This document shows positions 1 through 15,700 of a stretch of DNA of 64,000 nt, piece after piece. Both the position numbers and the translations under genes were made by a program. The DNA is from Eopsaltria australis (lineage: Eukaryota > Chordata > Aves > Passeriformes > Petroicidae): contig JAVTVJ010000220.1 of the NCBI GenBank assembly GCA_034509425.1, positions 3,727,501 to 3,791,500 on the forward strand, given 5' to 3'. Position 1 is the first letter of the stretch; every line of letters begins with the position of its first letter. The notes under the pieces are model-generated. The model was not told where the DNA came from, made no database searches, and saw only the letters and a program-made list of their open reading frames with translations.

Positions 1-3000
1 AGCCATTCCCAGTGCCTGTCCATCCCCAGACTCTGCAGCTCAGACCAAACCCCTGAACTGAGAAGTGGCACTAAAGTGCTCCCTGCAATAACTCACCAGG
101 GAGGTTTCTGTCGGGAGGCATCAAAAGGAAACCTCCAGCAGCACCAATAGGAAAATAGCTGATCTCCAGGCCTTTTTATTGCTTGTAAAACTTTATTGGA
201 GGCAGAGAGAGCAGGGATAGATAATGCTTTCACAGTGAAATCACGGAGCATTATCTTAGTGTCAAAACAAAATTGAGTTCATTTCTCCAAAGATTAACAC
301 TTGGTATCAGCTGCAGCAGAATCTAGCACCTCGAGGAGTTATTATTAGTTTCATTTTCTAGTTGAAGAATTCCCTTTTAAATAGAGTCTCCTGGAATTTA
401 CAGACCACCTCTGTCTGGAATGCTTGCACAGGAGTTATAAATAAAATTATTTGCTAAAAATGTTTCCTAGTACAAACAGGCTGGGTTTACCAATGTAAAC
501 ATGCTATATGAATTCACGCCTATTTTGAATTGGTTACTGTGGTTCTTTTAACATTTGCTTGAAAGACAACATGATGTGAGTACATTATATATTTCCAACA
601 TTTTATTAGCCTGAAGAGGCAGTTAAAAACTGACACATTAATGAAGTGAAGAGTTTTAAATCTCTTTTCACTTTTCTGTCCACAGACTCATCTAAGCACC
701 TTACATTCATTAATATATTTCAGCCAACAGTACCTGGAGATGGAGAAGTTGTTTCACAGGTGGGGAAAACTCAAACTGGGCAGACAAGAGCCATTCTGGG
801 TGCAAGCTGTTCAGGTGGGAGGCGAAATGAAGTTCTCACAGACCCTGTGTGTCCTATAGAACACATTTTGTCTGTTGCAGGACTGAAAGAATTGATCACA
901 TCAGCCAGAGATTGGTGCTATCTCAAACCAGGCAAAAATGCTTCGTCAGAGGAGTCCACATTTAATTAGACATGACCCACATGGTTTTTCAAGGTATAGA
1001 GCTGAAAATGGAGAGCTAAGGAAAAGCAAAGGGATTTTTCTTTCACATAAGAATGCCATACATGATTTCCTTAATTTACTGAAACCAGTTACATTAATTC
1101 CCATGGTTTTATGAGGAACTTCTCTCTTTTTTTATAAGAAAATGCACAATGATTAGCTGAGTTTCCTCTCTAACCTTGATAAGCTGAAGTTATTGGAGAG
1201 ATAACAGTAGATGTACACTGTCCTGTTTTTTCCTTTTCCATCCATTTTCGATTTTCCTCATGTTTAACCCTGTACCTCCAAATTTCCAGGGGCTTTAAGG
1301 GGCAACTTTAGTTTTATTTAGGGGAAGCTCTGCTGACTAAAGATATACTCTGAAATAGCCATGATCAGTTAGAAAATAAAAGCTTTAAAATAATATTCAA
1401 TAAACTGAATCAATAATAAGCAGGACACTTTGCACAAGGTGTGGGAACATCCCCTGCTCACTGCCCAGTTTCCATCTCAGATTCCCCATTTTTAGTCCAG
1501 CCTCCACACCACAGGGAGGTGCCTGCCCTGCAGTGTTACTTCCCTACATGGGAAAACTTTCAGCCAGTAGTTTTTGTCTTTTTCTCCCCTCATTAAGCAA
1601 CGATCTTAAAAAAAATTAAATTATTTGCCCTGTACATACAATGAAAGAGCCAAAGATTTATTTCTGGTTGAAGCAGTGGGTACTGGAGGCAATAGAGCTT
1701 TGCTAGTTTTCATTAGCTGAGGAGTTGGCTTGATGCAATCACGTTGTACATGCCAATAAAACTGAAAGGTAACCAGCTGTTTTATTCCAACTACTATGTG
1801 GGGGTTTTTTATTTTTCCTGGAGGAATTTTGCAATATATGATTTGCAAAAATTGCTTTTATATGTAATTAGTATAGCAATAAATATTTTCTGAACTGCAA
1901 CTCTTCTTCTAATTTTGGTTTTCTAGGCAAGTCTAGCCAAGTCGTAGCAAAGAACACAGAACCAGAAGAAAGTTATTGCAACAAAGCTGGAATCAATGTC
2001 AATAAAATAATGCTAATATCATTTGTAGGAGCAGAAACACATAGAAATTTCCTCCTACATCTTGAAAAATGTATTTATAAGAAACTTCAGGTTTCAAATT
2101 TTATTTAAAACATTTTATAGAGGACTTTTAAGGTAAAACTGAAAACACTATCAGCTTAAGAAATCAGAGTCAGCTCCTTATATGAATAAAATTCATTCAG
2201 CACACACAGCATGCCTTACTGCATGAGCTGTAAATTGTCTCTTCATTACTTAAACAGGACAAAAGAGGCCCTGGAACAACCCAACGCCCAGCAAAGACTT
2301 CCCTGGACAGCACTTTCAAGACACCTTCATATGTGAACATCCAATGTATTCTGTTTGAAGAGACTAAAATGTGTTTGCTCATAAAAGACAATCTCTGGTG
2401 CTGCTCTGGATGAGCTCTTGGGCAGGGTGGTCCCATTGCTGAGCTTTGTGTACAAAAGCCACAAGGAACAGCTGAAGCTGGAGGTGAAAGGCAGCTCCAT
2501 GAATGCAAAGCAGGACCCCAGGCATCAGGTAGGACCCATCTGGAGCTTGAAAAATCACAACCCTGATGGGATCTTTGCCAGTTCCTGATGCCCAAACTCC
2601 CCTTGATCCCAGACATCATTGACACAAAGTCTGGAAAACATGATGGTTCCTTTTCTGTGAGCTAAATATGAAAAAAGGGGAAAATTTACTAATTTTCAAT
2701 GATAGACAATGATAGATACAGAGAAAATATATGAGGGTAAAGAAAAAGTTATTTTTCCAGAATGTTATGAAGATTTTGAGTGGGCAGAGATCTTCCTTTT
2801 TTCTTCTGAGCCATTAAAATCCAGTAAGTCAAGACCTCAGGATCTAAAAGCTGTGAGTAATTAGGCATTGACCAAAACAAACCATTTTGCTGCTGTGCCT
2901 TTTGTGTCAGCAGCATCCACATTAATGCAGAAGGACCCACCAGAAGAGCTGATATGGTCAATAAGTCGTGAACTAAAATACTTTCTTCTTCCATAATCAC

Positions 3001-6000
3001 TCCTTTATGTTATGAATTTGCATTTTAATAACTCCCTAATTATTTATTTACTCAGTATTGTCCATGGTATGCAATTTAAGGTGTTTTAGCTGCATGCTTA
3101 ATTGGCTGTGCATAATAACTATTGGTGAAACACATGTAATTAGGAAGACTGTAAAATGTGTATTTTATATAAGTAACAGTCACTGTTCTATTTCAGGTCT
3201 CCTTTCAAGAAAGATTGCAGAAGTAATTAAAAACTTAATCTAGTCTAATCACAAGAATTTCTATATTATGAAGTGCCTTCATTTGCAAAACAGAGGGAAA
3301 AAAAGACTTCCAAGAGCTGAATCACTTTGATCTGTGTTTATGCCATTTTACCTGTTTTCCATGAGACATTCCAATGGCCAGAGCTTGCCTTGCCACCCTC
3401 AGCTGACTGTCCATGCTATTGTGTTCTTAATTCAGCCTTTTAATCCTACCTGAAATGCACTTACTTGTGGTTGAATTAATAATAATTGCCAGCTCCTTGG
3501 CATCAGATACAGTCTACCTTAGTGCTGCTTTGCTGTCTGGAAATTCCAGTTCCTGGCGTCAAGGGGCTCCAATCACTTCCACAATTTCTAGAAATAGCTG
3601 TGACCTGCTTTTTTGCACCATTTCCATCCTTTCAGGCTAAACCTGAGCTCCTAGAAACAGAACACCATTGAGGCACAAGCTTTTTTAGTCCTTACTGCTC
3701 GGTAACTTCGCTTTTCCTATTTAATTACAGGTTTCATGTTTAGAGTACGAAGAAGGACATCTTGTAAAGGCACCTTTTCATGTGTGGACAGACCATAAAA
3801 ATGTAGGTAGGGGCTTCTTTTCCACAGTGGGTGCTCAGAAATGCCTCACTGCTCTGTTATCAAGCAGACCTCTTTGGAAAAGAAAGAAAAAGTGAACCTG
3901 AAGTGCAACCAGCTCCTACTTGGTCACCTCAAACCAGACACTGTTTGGTCGTGTGGGACCAAATGTCAAGGCAGACAAAGAAGACAAGTATGCAGTGAGT
4001 TGGGCTATTGTGGAGAAAGAGCAGGAATAAAAACAAAGTGGACAATAGTGACATTTCTGTCAGTGCAGTGGGTGCAACACACCCACTTGCTTAATCTGAA
4101 AATCTGGTGGGGTGCAAGCTCTTGTAGTTAGCACAGCTGTTATTAAAACCCACTGCAGCATAGATGAGCCATTAGTGTTCTTATTGTTAATAACTGCAAT
4201 TTTGGGAGTCAGTCTAGGTGAAAATAATTTAATTAAAATTGCCTTAATTAATGTGATTATTCCACCAAATAAAGAGGACAACACATTAATGCTCCTCTGA
4301 AGAATACTTTTTCACCTCTTCTCTTCTATTGAAAGATTTAGCATTTACTGACTCAGTAAATTACTGAGTCATTAATTTGTGCTTGGGGGATGAGAAAGTT
4401 ATTTTCAATAGAATTAAATCTACAACCTGATGATGTAAGGGATTCCTCATGAGATTGTTCATACTGTAAATCAATCAGTATCTCCCAGTTCAGGGCTTTG
4501 GAGCACCAGCAACACTTGCTTTTTAACAAGAAGGGCACAAGGACAGTTTATTTTCCTTCCAGATAGGGTGGATGGTGCCTGTCATAAGTCAGCTGAGGTG
4601 AGAAGCTGAGGAGGAGGTAAAATGAGTATACAGGATAGGGAAGTTAATAAAAACCCTTTTACACAGGACCACAGACCACTCCACAACAGGATCACAAGTG
4701 CAGGCAGACAAGGAGAGCCATGTTTCAATCACATCGACTCCTTAAAAATAATGCATTTATTTATTTATTTAATGGTATCAACATCATCTTATTTAGCTTT
4801 GCACCATAAAGGTATTTACCATACTAATCCCATTAGGCAGATAATGTCCCTGCCAGAGTTCCTGAGGAAAGCTCATCACCACTCCTATTGTTCCACTCCT
4901 CCTGGCTGCGCAGGAGACAAGAGCCCACAGACCCAGATACTGAAATTTAAGACCAAATTAGATCCTCACACCTTTGCTCCAAAGCATCTTGGAAGTGTTA
5001 AACTACTAAAGCACTTAATCTGATGGCTCAGGAGAGTCTTGCTCTTCCTTAGCAATGAGGCTTCACCCACAGCACAAATGCAGTGCAAGCAAAGGATCTG
5101 CTTAAAGCAGAGTTGTGACTTGACTGGGAGAAGGTGAAGCACAGAGAGTGGGTGGGATCTGTCTAGTTCAGGTTTCCTCCCATCTGTAGAAAAGATATTG
5201 TTTCCAGTTGTTCTTCCTGAAACCCTCTCAGAAGAGGACTCAGGAATTCAGAGAGAAAAACGAATGCACTTGGAAAAAGCCAGACAAATTTGGGAATCTT
5301 TCTGTTCCCACAGACTTCTGTTTACTGAGCTGATGCAGCCAAGATGAGCTGGGAGCAGCAGTGAAAGTTCTGGCTCCTGACCCAGGTGCCTCTTAACACC
5401 TCTGTCAGTTCAGAGAAATAACACAGCTTTCCCTGCTTTCATGTATGTGACCACAGGCTGATGTGCCCAAGGGTCAGTTGTTTTGAAGTGCACACATATT
5501 TTGTGTAGTTTATTTTTTAGCAAATGCTCTTTCATATAAAACCCAACTGTGTTTTTTTAGGCCCTATTTAAAATGTTGTGCTGACATGGGATTAGATGAG
5601 TCTTCAATTTTCATTTAACACCATTTTCATTCCTTTGGTAGCTTTCATAATCTGCTGGCAAAATCATGCAGGAATTACAGGAATACTGGCCCTTACATCC
5701 AGATCATGTTTAAACCACACAGCCAAAGTGGTCTCTGGGTTGCAAAATAAAAACTTGATATATATGAAGTCCTTTGCAGGTCAAACAATAACTGGAGTGG
5801 AATTTATTTCAGCAGAGTCCAGAGCAAGGACCTGAGTGAAGGTAAAAAGTCTTTCTAGCTGAGAGCAGATGACAGAGCTAATGATGCTGGACTTGATTGG
5901 GGAACAGAAGTTGGCACCCATGGATAAAACCCAATTGTGAGCCAATGAAGTTAATCAAGAAAAACACCCAATCAGTCAAAGTTTAATGCCCTGCTGCTCA

Positions 6001-9000
6001 TGAAGAAATAATAAAAAAATTACTGGAGAATATCTAAAAATTGCAAACTCATTCCATCTTTCCCAGAATTTCAGTTTCCCAGGTCACAGCAGATATTTAG
6101 TCCTGCACTAATTTTGTAAAGACTTTTAAAAGTGCTGGGCTAAGGAAAAAATAAAAAAAGGCCAGGTGGTGATGGAGAATTTGGGGCAGCTGCTTCAGAA
6201 ACCTTTTTGATACAGAGTATTTTAGAGGGAGGATTGCAGGAGATGGAGTGGGTGGCTTCAGGCAGTCTGTCTGAAATGGTCTGGCAGAGCTGTGTGAGAG
6301 GGGCAGCTTTGTTGTCTTAATGACGGGAGATAAAATTAAAATTTTAACCACTACCTCACTAAAGCCCCAATACCCCCCTTCTCCTCAGAATCTCCTGCCT
6401 GATACACCTTGAAGGAGGAATCTCTTTGAAGGTCCACCCGTGAAGAAAGCTGTGGCAATTCTTATCATGGCTGGGCTCCATTTCCAAGGCAAGGGAAATT
6501 CCTTCAAGATCCATCAAGGTGGTTTAGCTCTTATTCATCACCCTCCTGGCATCCAGGCTTGAAATTCTTAATGTGATTAGTGCTGGGGGGAAACGATTTT
6601 CCTCCTGCTCAGCTTTACTCACAGCCCCTGGTAAAGTGCAAGACCTGATGGTTGAGAGGAGAGGGTTCACTGAAAGCTCTCCCTTTCAGAGCAGTGGTGG
6701 CATGGCAGGGCTCTGTCCCCAGCCTGAGATTCGTGGCACATGAATGTCCCTTTGCTCCAGGGCAAACAGAGCCACAATTACAGACACCCTCAACAGAAAC
6801 ACTGAGAAGAGGGAACACAAAACTCGAGCTATTGTGGCAGAAGCACGGTCAGCCAGGAGGAATGCCTGTGAACATTCTGACGCCTGAGTCCTAAGTAATT
6901 CCATTTTTCCATAAGGTCGCTGGCATCTGGTGTGTTATTAAGTAACTCGGCAGAGATCTGTTAAACGCAGAACCTCCCCGCACAAAGGATACATTCTTTT
7001 ACTCCGTTTCTCCCTTTAACCCGTACTTCCTTTTGATATTTGCGTGCTCCACAGTTGCCAGCCATGATTTTGAAACATTCCAGTGGGACAAATCGCCCTG
7101 TTTGCTCCCTGCCATCCTCAGGAGTTTACAGGCTGAGCCTCCACTGCTTTCAGCCTGACATTTCCCTCTGTTTTCCTGCAAATCCTTGGACTTGTAAGAT
7201 GCACCGAGATATTTCACCAAGAGAACAAAGATCTGGCAAAAGGTAAGGATTAAAGTTGATCAGCCATGGCAGGTGACTGTAATAGCAGAAGAAGATTAAA
7301 CAGATGACAGGGCTGAGCTGTGTTTTGTTGTCATTGCAGGGTGATGGAGGGTGGGGTAGCGTTCAGACAAAATGCAAGACAACTGTTATGAGGAATATTG
7401 TAGGAAATAGCTGATATAAACTCAGTTTATTGAGTTTTACCTATCAAACACTGTGGAAGAAGCTGGAGGTGTCACTTTGACTTGGATTCCAGTGGGTCAC
7501 AAGGGTTTATGCTTTCAGGAATGTTGCTGTAGCCTCTCTGAGCACTATTACAGCATAAAGCAGAGCACAGCCTTGCCTGAATCTGAGCTTTCACTTTGGG
7601 CTGGGTTGAAAGTAAATGCCAAATGGATGATATTGATTTAGGATTGGCTTTGCCACAAAGATAAAAGCTCCTGCAGCCAGGATGGGTCAATTAGCATCAA
7701 CCCAGGTATCCTCCAACTAAAACCTTCTTTTGCATGGGCAAAGACAAGTACAAGACAGGAGTAATTAAATCAGCACAGTCAGTAGTGGAGAGCTTCTGGC
7801 CTCCTTAGCTTTTATCTACTTTTCTTTGTGACAAAGGAGGACTTTGGATTTTATAATATTTGTAATTCCCAAAGTCTTTTGGACATGACATCTGCCACCA
7901 GGGTGACAGAGAAAGAAAAGCTGTGGAACTCAGTTAATTGGCTGTGTCGAAGCAGCAGAAGAGCAGAAGTTGCCTGAGTGGCAGCTCAAAACTTGGACAT
8001 TTCTGAGTCAGAGAAGGCAGGATGTGAACACTCAGCCCTTGTCTCGTCCTCTTCCTCACAGGAGGTAAAGCTGATCTAATTGTCACATGTTCATGGTGAG
8101 GAGGGAGGATGTTAGAACCCTACAGCCAGTCAGCTGTGACAGTGACCCCAGGAGTGGAGCTGGCCTTGAATAATGCAGTCATTTAGTACCTGTCTTAGTA
8201 CAAATTCTGCTGATTTGGCTGGAGAAGAAAGAAAATTAGGATCATTAACATAAAGTATAGGGAAAATAAAAGGAAGAATCTGCCTTTTACAGCCCCATAC
8301 TCCTACTCCTTCCAGTTCCTACAACAACCAATACTCACAGTGTTTACAATAGTTATCTGCTCAAGTATGAAATTAATCAGAGAAAAACCCCCACAAAGTT
8401 AAATATACACCTGTTAACAGTGAAGGTCTGAATGTATCCAGTGAGGCAGGAAGGGAACTGTGCAATTTATGTGGAGTGACTGGAAACAGATTTCTCAGTG
8501 CCCTTGGGAGCTTTTCCATCAGCATGGCACATTTCCTTCATGAGGAATCCTGTATTATCCCATGTCTGCAGCATCTTCTCCATTTTACCACAGTCCAGGG
8601 TTTTAATACCTCCATTTGCAAACCTCCAAAGACCTTGGTATAAGGCTGTGGAAGTGAAAGACATCCTTTTACCCACTTCCCCAGGGCTTATACATCTTCA
8701 TCTCCCTGACACTTATTTTCATAGAATATTTGATTTTTTGTCACCTTCATGTGTGTTGCAGACCCAGCTAATGTGGGAATCTCTGCTTCCCAGCCAAGGG
8801 AGATTCCCCTTCTGGGACTTTATCTTAACTAGTAATGATCATCTGGGTTATTCAGAAACCCTTTTTGTAAATAACACTCCTGACATACATCTGCATAATT
8901 AGAGTCCCTCATGAATATGACGTCCTGTGGCTTAGGGTAAAGTATTAATTGATCTATGAAATATTCTGAAATCCCACTGGAATGCAATTTATGTCCAATG

Positions 9001-11659
9001 AGTTTCTCTTTGTTTTTTACTCCCTGCACTATATGCAGATAAATTCATCACAATCCTATTAGTCAATGCTTCCTACTAATGAAATATTACTCTTCAAAAT
9101 CCATGGCAGGAGCAGTAAAGAAGTACCCAGATAGCTTTGACTTGTACCCTCTTCTGCAGGGCATGTGTAATTTGCTCATTTAATAATGATTTTAAAATGT
9201 TTAAAATCTAAACAAAACAACAGGCTCCTACTCTTGTATTCAGGTGTGAGTTATCCATCTTTCATGATGAGACAGGCATAATAATTATATAAGCCCTTGG
9301 GCCAGTATACATGAGCATTAAAGTGAATTATGACATGATCAGGCTGCTAAGGAAAGCCACAGTTATTTTGCAGAAATGGGGCCAAATTCTACTCCCCTGG
9401 AACTGGTCATGATGCTACAGAAGGCAGCGTTACCTTCCTGCGAGATTTGCTCCGTGCAGCCTAAAGTAAACTTGGGATTTTAGCCCTGTCATACTTGTAC
9501 ACTCTGCTGCCAAGAAAACAGCACTGAAACAAGAGGATAATTTTTCAGTTTTACATTGCAAGTGCACCTCTAATGCTCTGTGAGACAATGGGAAGAAAAC
9601 AAGAGATGACTCGGATGCACAGATTTAAAATACGAGTGGTTTCCAAAAGCACAGCATAAAGGGGGAAAGTGAGAGAATTCTACAGCTACAATAGTTTGAC
9701 CAAAGATCAGAGGAGTCAATGGGAGTCTTTCCATTTTTCATTCAGTGAGATTTAGATCAGATCCCTTAGGGGACCCATAATGAAGTTTATTTCCATTATA
9801 AATATACAGTTGATATGTCAAATTTTACTACCATCATGAGAAAACGATTACACACAGAGTCACAGCCCGGCTGAAATTCACTTGAAAGAAAATTGCAGAA
9901 AGTTACTATTGCCAAGTTCTAAAGGGAATGACATTTGACAAGAAAAACATTCATACTTCTTAGATACAATCACTAAATTTTATTCTTTCTGTGGAGATCA
10001 GTCTACTGCACTCATTAATGGGCAATCTGTCCCTCTCAAAGATTGATCTTTACTGACCTTTTTTTCATATCTTCCTCCTGATCTCAGCATGTGACTTTAC
10101 AGGACAAAAAACCCTATGTATTTTTACACCAAAATAGCCAAATGCTAGTGGAGTTTGGATAGGTGTACGAGCTGCAACCACCTGATTTTTAAGTAAATAT
10201 TTTCGTTGTTTTTTATAAATTAGCTCCCTTTTTTTTTCTCCTAGTGAAGACAAAGCATTAGTGCAAAGGTAATAACTTTTTTATGATCATAAACTAGACT
10301 GTCTGATTTATGGTTTTCTTTCTTTGGGTGTTACATTTATATGAACCATATCCTAATTCAGGATCAACCACAACTTTTGTGAAGACCTCTGTACTTAAAA
10401 AAGGAACAAACCCAACCCAACATGTTATTAATTACACAGGAAATTGGTATGGAAAAGAGTCTTTGACCATATTTACATCAGAATCTATTCTTTCCTGTTT
10501 GAAAAATTAAGTGATCGACACACTTTCATCAAGCACTCAGAACTCAGAATTTTCAACCATTTCTGCTCATTAGAAACATAATTTGGTTTTGGTGGGTGGA
10601 ATTCTCATTAGTCTCTGAGCTGGCTGGCGTGTTTTGATAACTGAAAAACAAAGTCAAAATCTCAGCAATGTGAAAGCAAGTTTGTTTATCTTCCCAAACG
10701 ACCCCATTGAAATTCTCTCCCAAAATTAAGAACACTCTAATACATATTGATTAGTTTCACATGCCCCTAACTTTGAGGGATACCATTCATTCTGATTCTA
10801 AATCACTGAAGTCTCCCTGTATTTCATGTTCTCCCATTACTGTGTTCATTGACAGGTTGTAAAGAGGATGTAACAGACTGAAGTCTAAGAAAGAAATACA
10901 GCAAAGAGATGAAGGAGTGCTTTTCATCTGTCTGTCTCCTGAAGCCTTCAGATGGTGACTAGATGCCTACAGATAAGGCATTTCGTAATCAAGGAGTTAG
11001 AGAACTCTGTAGTTAAATGACATTGAGTGAGTCATAGAGGAGATCAGATCATCCAACGAAATATTCAGTTATGTGCATCCCTCTGAATACAGATAATAAT
11101 TTTCCAGGAATCAAAGACCAGATCTTTCTAAATCAGTTATCTTAGTGGGAAGAGGACCTTCAGGGGACCTACGTGTCGTTTTCAAGGATCCTAAATGTTA
11201 GAGCTGACCTAGGGCAATGCCACAGAAGACACTGGCTGAAATTCTGTCTCCAGTGAGCCCAAGAGGGAGTCTGAATTCAGCATGGTCATGTTACCACCCA
11301 GGGTGTCAGTGGGAAAATTGCCAGTCTAAACCAAGAAAAAGCAATATATTTAACCCCAGAAAGCAAAATAGAGAAAAATATTCCAGTCCCCAGTGCCTCA
11401 TCTCCCCACAGAACCTCCCCCCCAAGCCAAAGATATGAGAAAAATGGAGAGTGCCATCAGATTTACAGGTCTGTCAACGTAAGAGGTGTTTGGGGCAAGT
11501 CTCAGCAGAAGACATGTGTGAGGCAGGAAGCTCTTTTCTTCTAATACATAAAATGGGTGACTAAGTGTAGGAAATGGGGGCTACAGCCATACAGAGATAC
11601 GAAAGCAGAGAGAAATTGTGTAAATTGGGCAAAACAAAGTTCATCAATGTGCTGCCAAA
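1..11659. other. Intergenic, unique sequence
   Basis: No gene, RNA gene or recognisable mobile element was seen. The longest open frames are under 145 codons and lack family motifs or plausible splice context. An AU-rich (ATTT)n patch lies at about 4753-4771. Confidence 0.7.
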
Positions 11660-11797
11660 ATCACAGAATGGTTGAGGTTGGAAGGGAGCTCTGAAGGTCA
11701 CCATGTCCAAGCCAATCTCAAGCAGGGCCAACTAAAGCAGCCTGCCCAGGGCTGTGTCCAGATGGTTCCATTTCACAGGGACATCCAAGGACACATT
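11660..11797 (-). mobile_element. CR1 LINE 3'-end fragment (diverged)
   Basis: The plus strand reads TCACAGAATGGTTGAGGTTGG, then TCAAGCAGGGCCA and GCCTGCCCAGGGCTGTGTCCAG, the reverse complement of an avian CR1 3' end. Similarity fades after about 11797, so the far boundary is approximate. The copy is 5'-truncated as usual and has no coding capacity. Confidence 0.75.
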
Positions 11798-12761
11798 CCA
11801 GCCTTCACCATCACAATCCAGTGATCATTCCATCAGACCTCCCTTCCAGGTGCAAACTCTTCCCCAGCTCACTCAGTACTACTGTTTCTCATCCATTAAT
11901 GCATCTCCCAGGAGGAATTTCTTGACATGCAGGTAGCTCATAAACCCACAGTTGTTCTGGGAGTAAGGGCAGAGCTTAATTCTAGTTACAGGAAACAGGA
12001 GGAAGAAGGGGGGACTTTTGGGCTGTTTTATTGTAATTTAAGTAGGCTCTGAGAGATGAGGAGCTGGCAGTAATGTCAGAGGTTACAAGGAGTTTCCACA
12101 CAATTGCAAACCCATATTTCTCCGGCCTTATGCACAACGTGGGAGAAGAGCAGCCAGAGGTAAGTGGCAGAACCAGGAGGAGGAAGAGAGCTGTTAGCTG
12201 GCTCTGGTTTGTCTCTGCCTCTTATCAGATCTAAACTTTGCAGTAGCAGCTTCCACAGCAAACTCCTTTCCAGCCTGGCTCCCTGGAGAAGGGGAATCTC
12301 AGACTCAGGAGAGCAGCTAACCAGGCAGAGGAGCAGCTCCTTCTGGCTGCAGCAAACTGGGATCCCTCCATGGCACAGCTTGGTTTCCTTTGCCTACAAG
12401 CCTAACAGGCTCCCCAAGAAGATGGATTGGGTTAATTTGTCATTTGTTATTAGGTGAATTCGGACAAACTTTAAGACTGCACTGTGATCCTTTGATGGGC
12501 ACCTGTCTGGTTTTTTCTTTCTAATTGGTCAAGATTTCCTCTGCTGGATACACATCAGTTAAAAAAAATCAATCCCCCACCCAACTATTTCTTGCTTGCA
12601 GACATCCCAAAGGATGTCATTGAATGAACTGAGGTAATTGGGGCCACACTGTGACATAACACAACACAATTGCTCTACTGAGATGACTCCAGTTTTACAT
12701 TCACTTATGGACCACAACAGAAATCTGTCCAGTGTTAATATTTTCAATTATTATCTTAATT

Positions 12762-12783
12762 TTTTTTTTTTTTTTTTTTTTTT
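12762..12783 (+). repeat. Poly(T) tract
   Basis: A run of more than 20 T. It could be the poly(A) tail of an old minus-strand insertion, but no retrotransposed body was recognised beside it. Confidence 0.9.
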
Positions 12784-15700
12784 GCTTGACAACCAACTTT
12801 TCCATCATTTTAGACGATATTTCCTGTTTTAATCCATCCAGGGTACAATTGTGTGTTCTTTTCCTTGCAGTTCCCAGGGCAGATGGAAGAAAATGGGCAT
12901 CAGTTTAGATTGTCTGTGCCAGGAAATATATAATAATGCCGTCATTCTTAAGACAACTCTGCAGCAGCAGGCTCAGACAGCTACAAAGTAGAGCACATGC
13001 AAGGATTTGTCATCCTGTCTTACTCTTAAACAACATTGGCTTCTTTGTCAATTGTGAGGAAATGGGAGGGAAAGCCCCTTGGAGATGAGCCACACATTTA
13101 TTTGTTCCTGAGCTCTGATAGCAATGTTGGCTGCAACACAATCCTTTTTTTAGAAAGAAGAGGTGAGCATCTTGTGCAACTTGCTCAGAAAAGTCAACAG
13201 ATGTGTTTGACAAATGCACTTTCTTGACACAAGTTGACTTGAGACACCCAAGGACAGGATGTGTGTGACTGCATAAATCCCATGTTCCAGACAGACCAGG
13301 AGTGCTGTTACCTGTTCCCTTCTGGTGTGAAAAAAAGCCATCAACCATGGGAATGTTCTATGGGCAGAAGTGCCCTAGCAAACTACTGGCACAGAGTGAA
13401 ACAAACCTTGGGGAATATGTGAACAGAAACCTCCTTTTCTGCTCTTTTCCACCATTCCGTGGTGGTGGATATCTGACGTTTCTATTCAAACTAATGATTT
13501 ACTAAAACTGTGTGTTTTATCAAGTTCAGCTGAGTGTGGCAGATCCTTCTGAAAGGGGACACTTTGCTCCACCTCCTCCTTTTTCACAAACCTCAGAACA
13601 TCAAGAGGTTCACTGCTTTCTTTTTCTCATAGACAAGTAAATACAGGCTCTGTGGTTCCCACAGTGTGCCAGTGGGAAGAAGGTACCTTCAGTGTTGTAG
13701 ATTTTTCAATGAAAAATTCTGCCCTCATCAAATATTTGGGAGTTATCATGAAAACATTTATTTCTAACTGCAAAGGGAGATGCCTTTTACTGGTAGATGC
13801 TCTGTTTCTCACGCCCTGTGAGAGAAACAAAGTGCAGTGTTAAAAGATGTCGTTCAGGTGGTTGCATTCCCCATCCTTACCCATGCCAGAGGCTGGGCCA
13901 TCCACAAAGAGTTTAAATCTGGTCACAAGAGCACACAAACAGCTCCTGAAGAGCTGTGCTTGCACTGAGACACACACAGCCTATCCAAGCACCTCACGAG
14001 GGGGATGGTAACATTTTTAATGCCTCCCAGCAAACACATGTTAAGAGGTTTGGTAACCCAATATGAATTCTGAAATGTACAGACACATCTGTGTCAATCC
14101 CTAATGAGAAAGTGCCTCTGAAGCACTCCAATAAAACACCTGCAGCCTGTTTGACTTTATTATTGCCTTTAGATAATCACATGCTCCCTTGTAACAGCAG
14201 CCTTGCTGTTTAAGTTGATGTACTTACAGATCATGGAGTATGAAAATGAGTCCTGGTAATATTAGTGCAGCAAGTCCTGATGGCAAAACACATTTCCTTT
14301 AAAAACTGAGTGTCACAACTGGTGGGTGACATCTAATTGAGTGACACACTTCCACACACATTAGCACATGCTTTGCTCATAACATGATGACTTCATTTTA
14401 AAGAAAATCCCTCCAAGGGAAGGGCAGGAGATAGACCCCTTCCTTTTTGGTGCATTGAGAAGGTTTGAGATTTCCCCACTCTCCTACTTGTTTCTTGAAC
14501 TTCAGCTCCCTTTAAAGTCAGAGGTAGCATTGGATGTCCCCTTCCAGGAGTCCTGTATCAAGGGAGGGTTCTGTGTCATGTCCCCATTGCATCCCAAGAA
14601 CAAAAGATGCCTGACACGCTGAATGTGTTTAATAACACACGTAGCTCAGGGAACATTTGATGAAGCAGGATGGTTCTTTTGCTGTTGCTTTTTCACCACA
14701 GATGTCCCCAGCAAGACTGCCCAGAGCTACCAGAGAACCCTGTAAAGCAGCTGAGGCCAATTGCCAGCATTTAGGCATAATTCAGGTCATCCCAGCCTAA
14801 AAAAGAACCCAGAATAAACGGCATCAACTGCTACCTCTTCCTGTCCTGGGCCCCCACAGCAGTGTCAATGGAACAGAGTCTGTGGTGCTCCAGAGCTCCC
14901 TTCCACAGCTCCACGGATCATCCAAGCCTCCCTGTAATAGATTAAAATAAATAATGATGATAGGGAATTAATGGCTAACTAATTAAGGTTTAGAAAGACC
15001 AGAAAAATCATCCCAGAGCTAAGAAGCTTTCCATAGCTTAGGTTTGAAAAAAAGTTGACACATGAACAGTGTTTAGGTTCTAATCCTCCTCTATCCCATG
15101 CTCAGTCTCAGTGAGAGGAACACACTTCTGCATCTCTCTTCTCTCCTGGATTTTTTAGTTCTCCTCATTAATCTTGTATTTTCCCTCAGGTGAGTCCAGG
15201 TCTGTTCCCATTCAGCCTCAAGGCTGGGACCCTGGAAAATACTTTCTGAATTTTCAACAAGTATTTGTCTCCCTCGTCACAGTTCTTATTCCTCTCTTCC
15301 CTTAGGAAACATAACTCATTAAAGATCAAGAAGAGCTTAACTCAAATATAGGTTTTATTTATAGAATTTCCCCTTCTTCTCCCTCCCCATCCCCACTTCA
15401 CTTTTCTCAGTGTATTTTATTTTCACCAGCTGCACTATCCTCTCAAAAACAACTTTATTACTCTGTATCTCCATCAATGTTGAAGGATTTATCCTGCATT
15501 CACAGGAAGAGTAAAGATCCCAAGTTTATGCCTCTTTATAATGTAACCAGTTAAAGCTACAATTTACAGGTTCTGCAATCTTTCAATCTTCCTTCAATAA
15601 GGAGTGCTTAGCCTTGTCACAAAAAGGTAGCCTTAGGATTATACAAGAATAAAACTTCCTTTTGTCTTTTCTTCCAGGTGTCCATATGTCTGCAACGGGG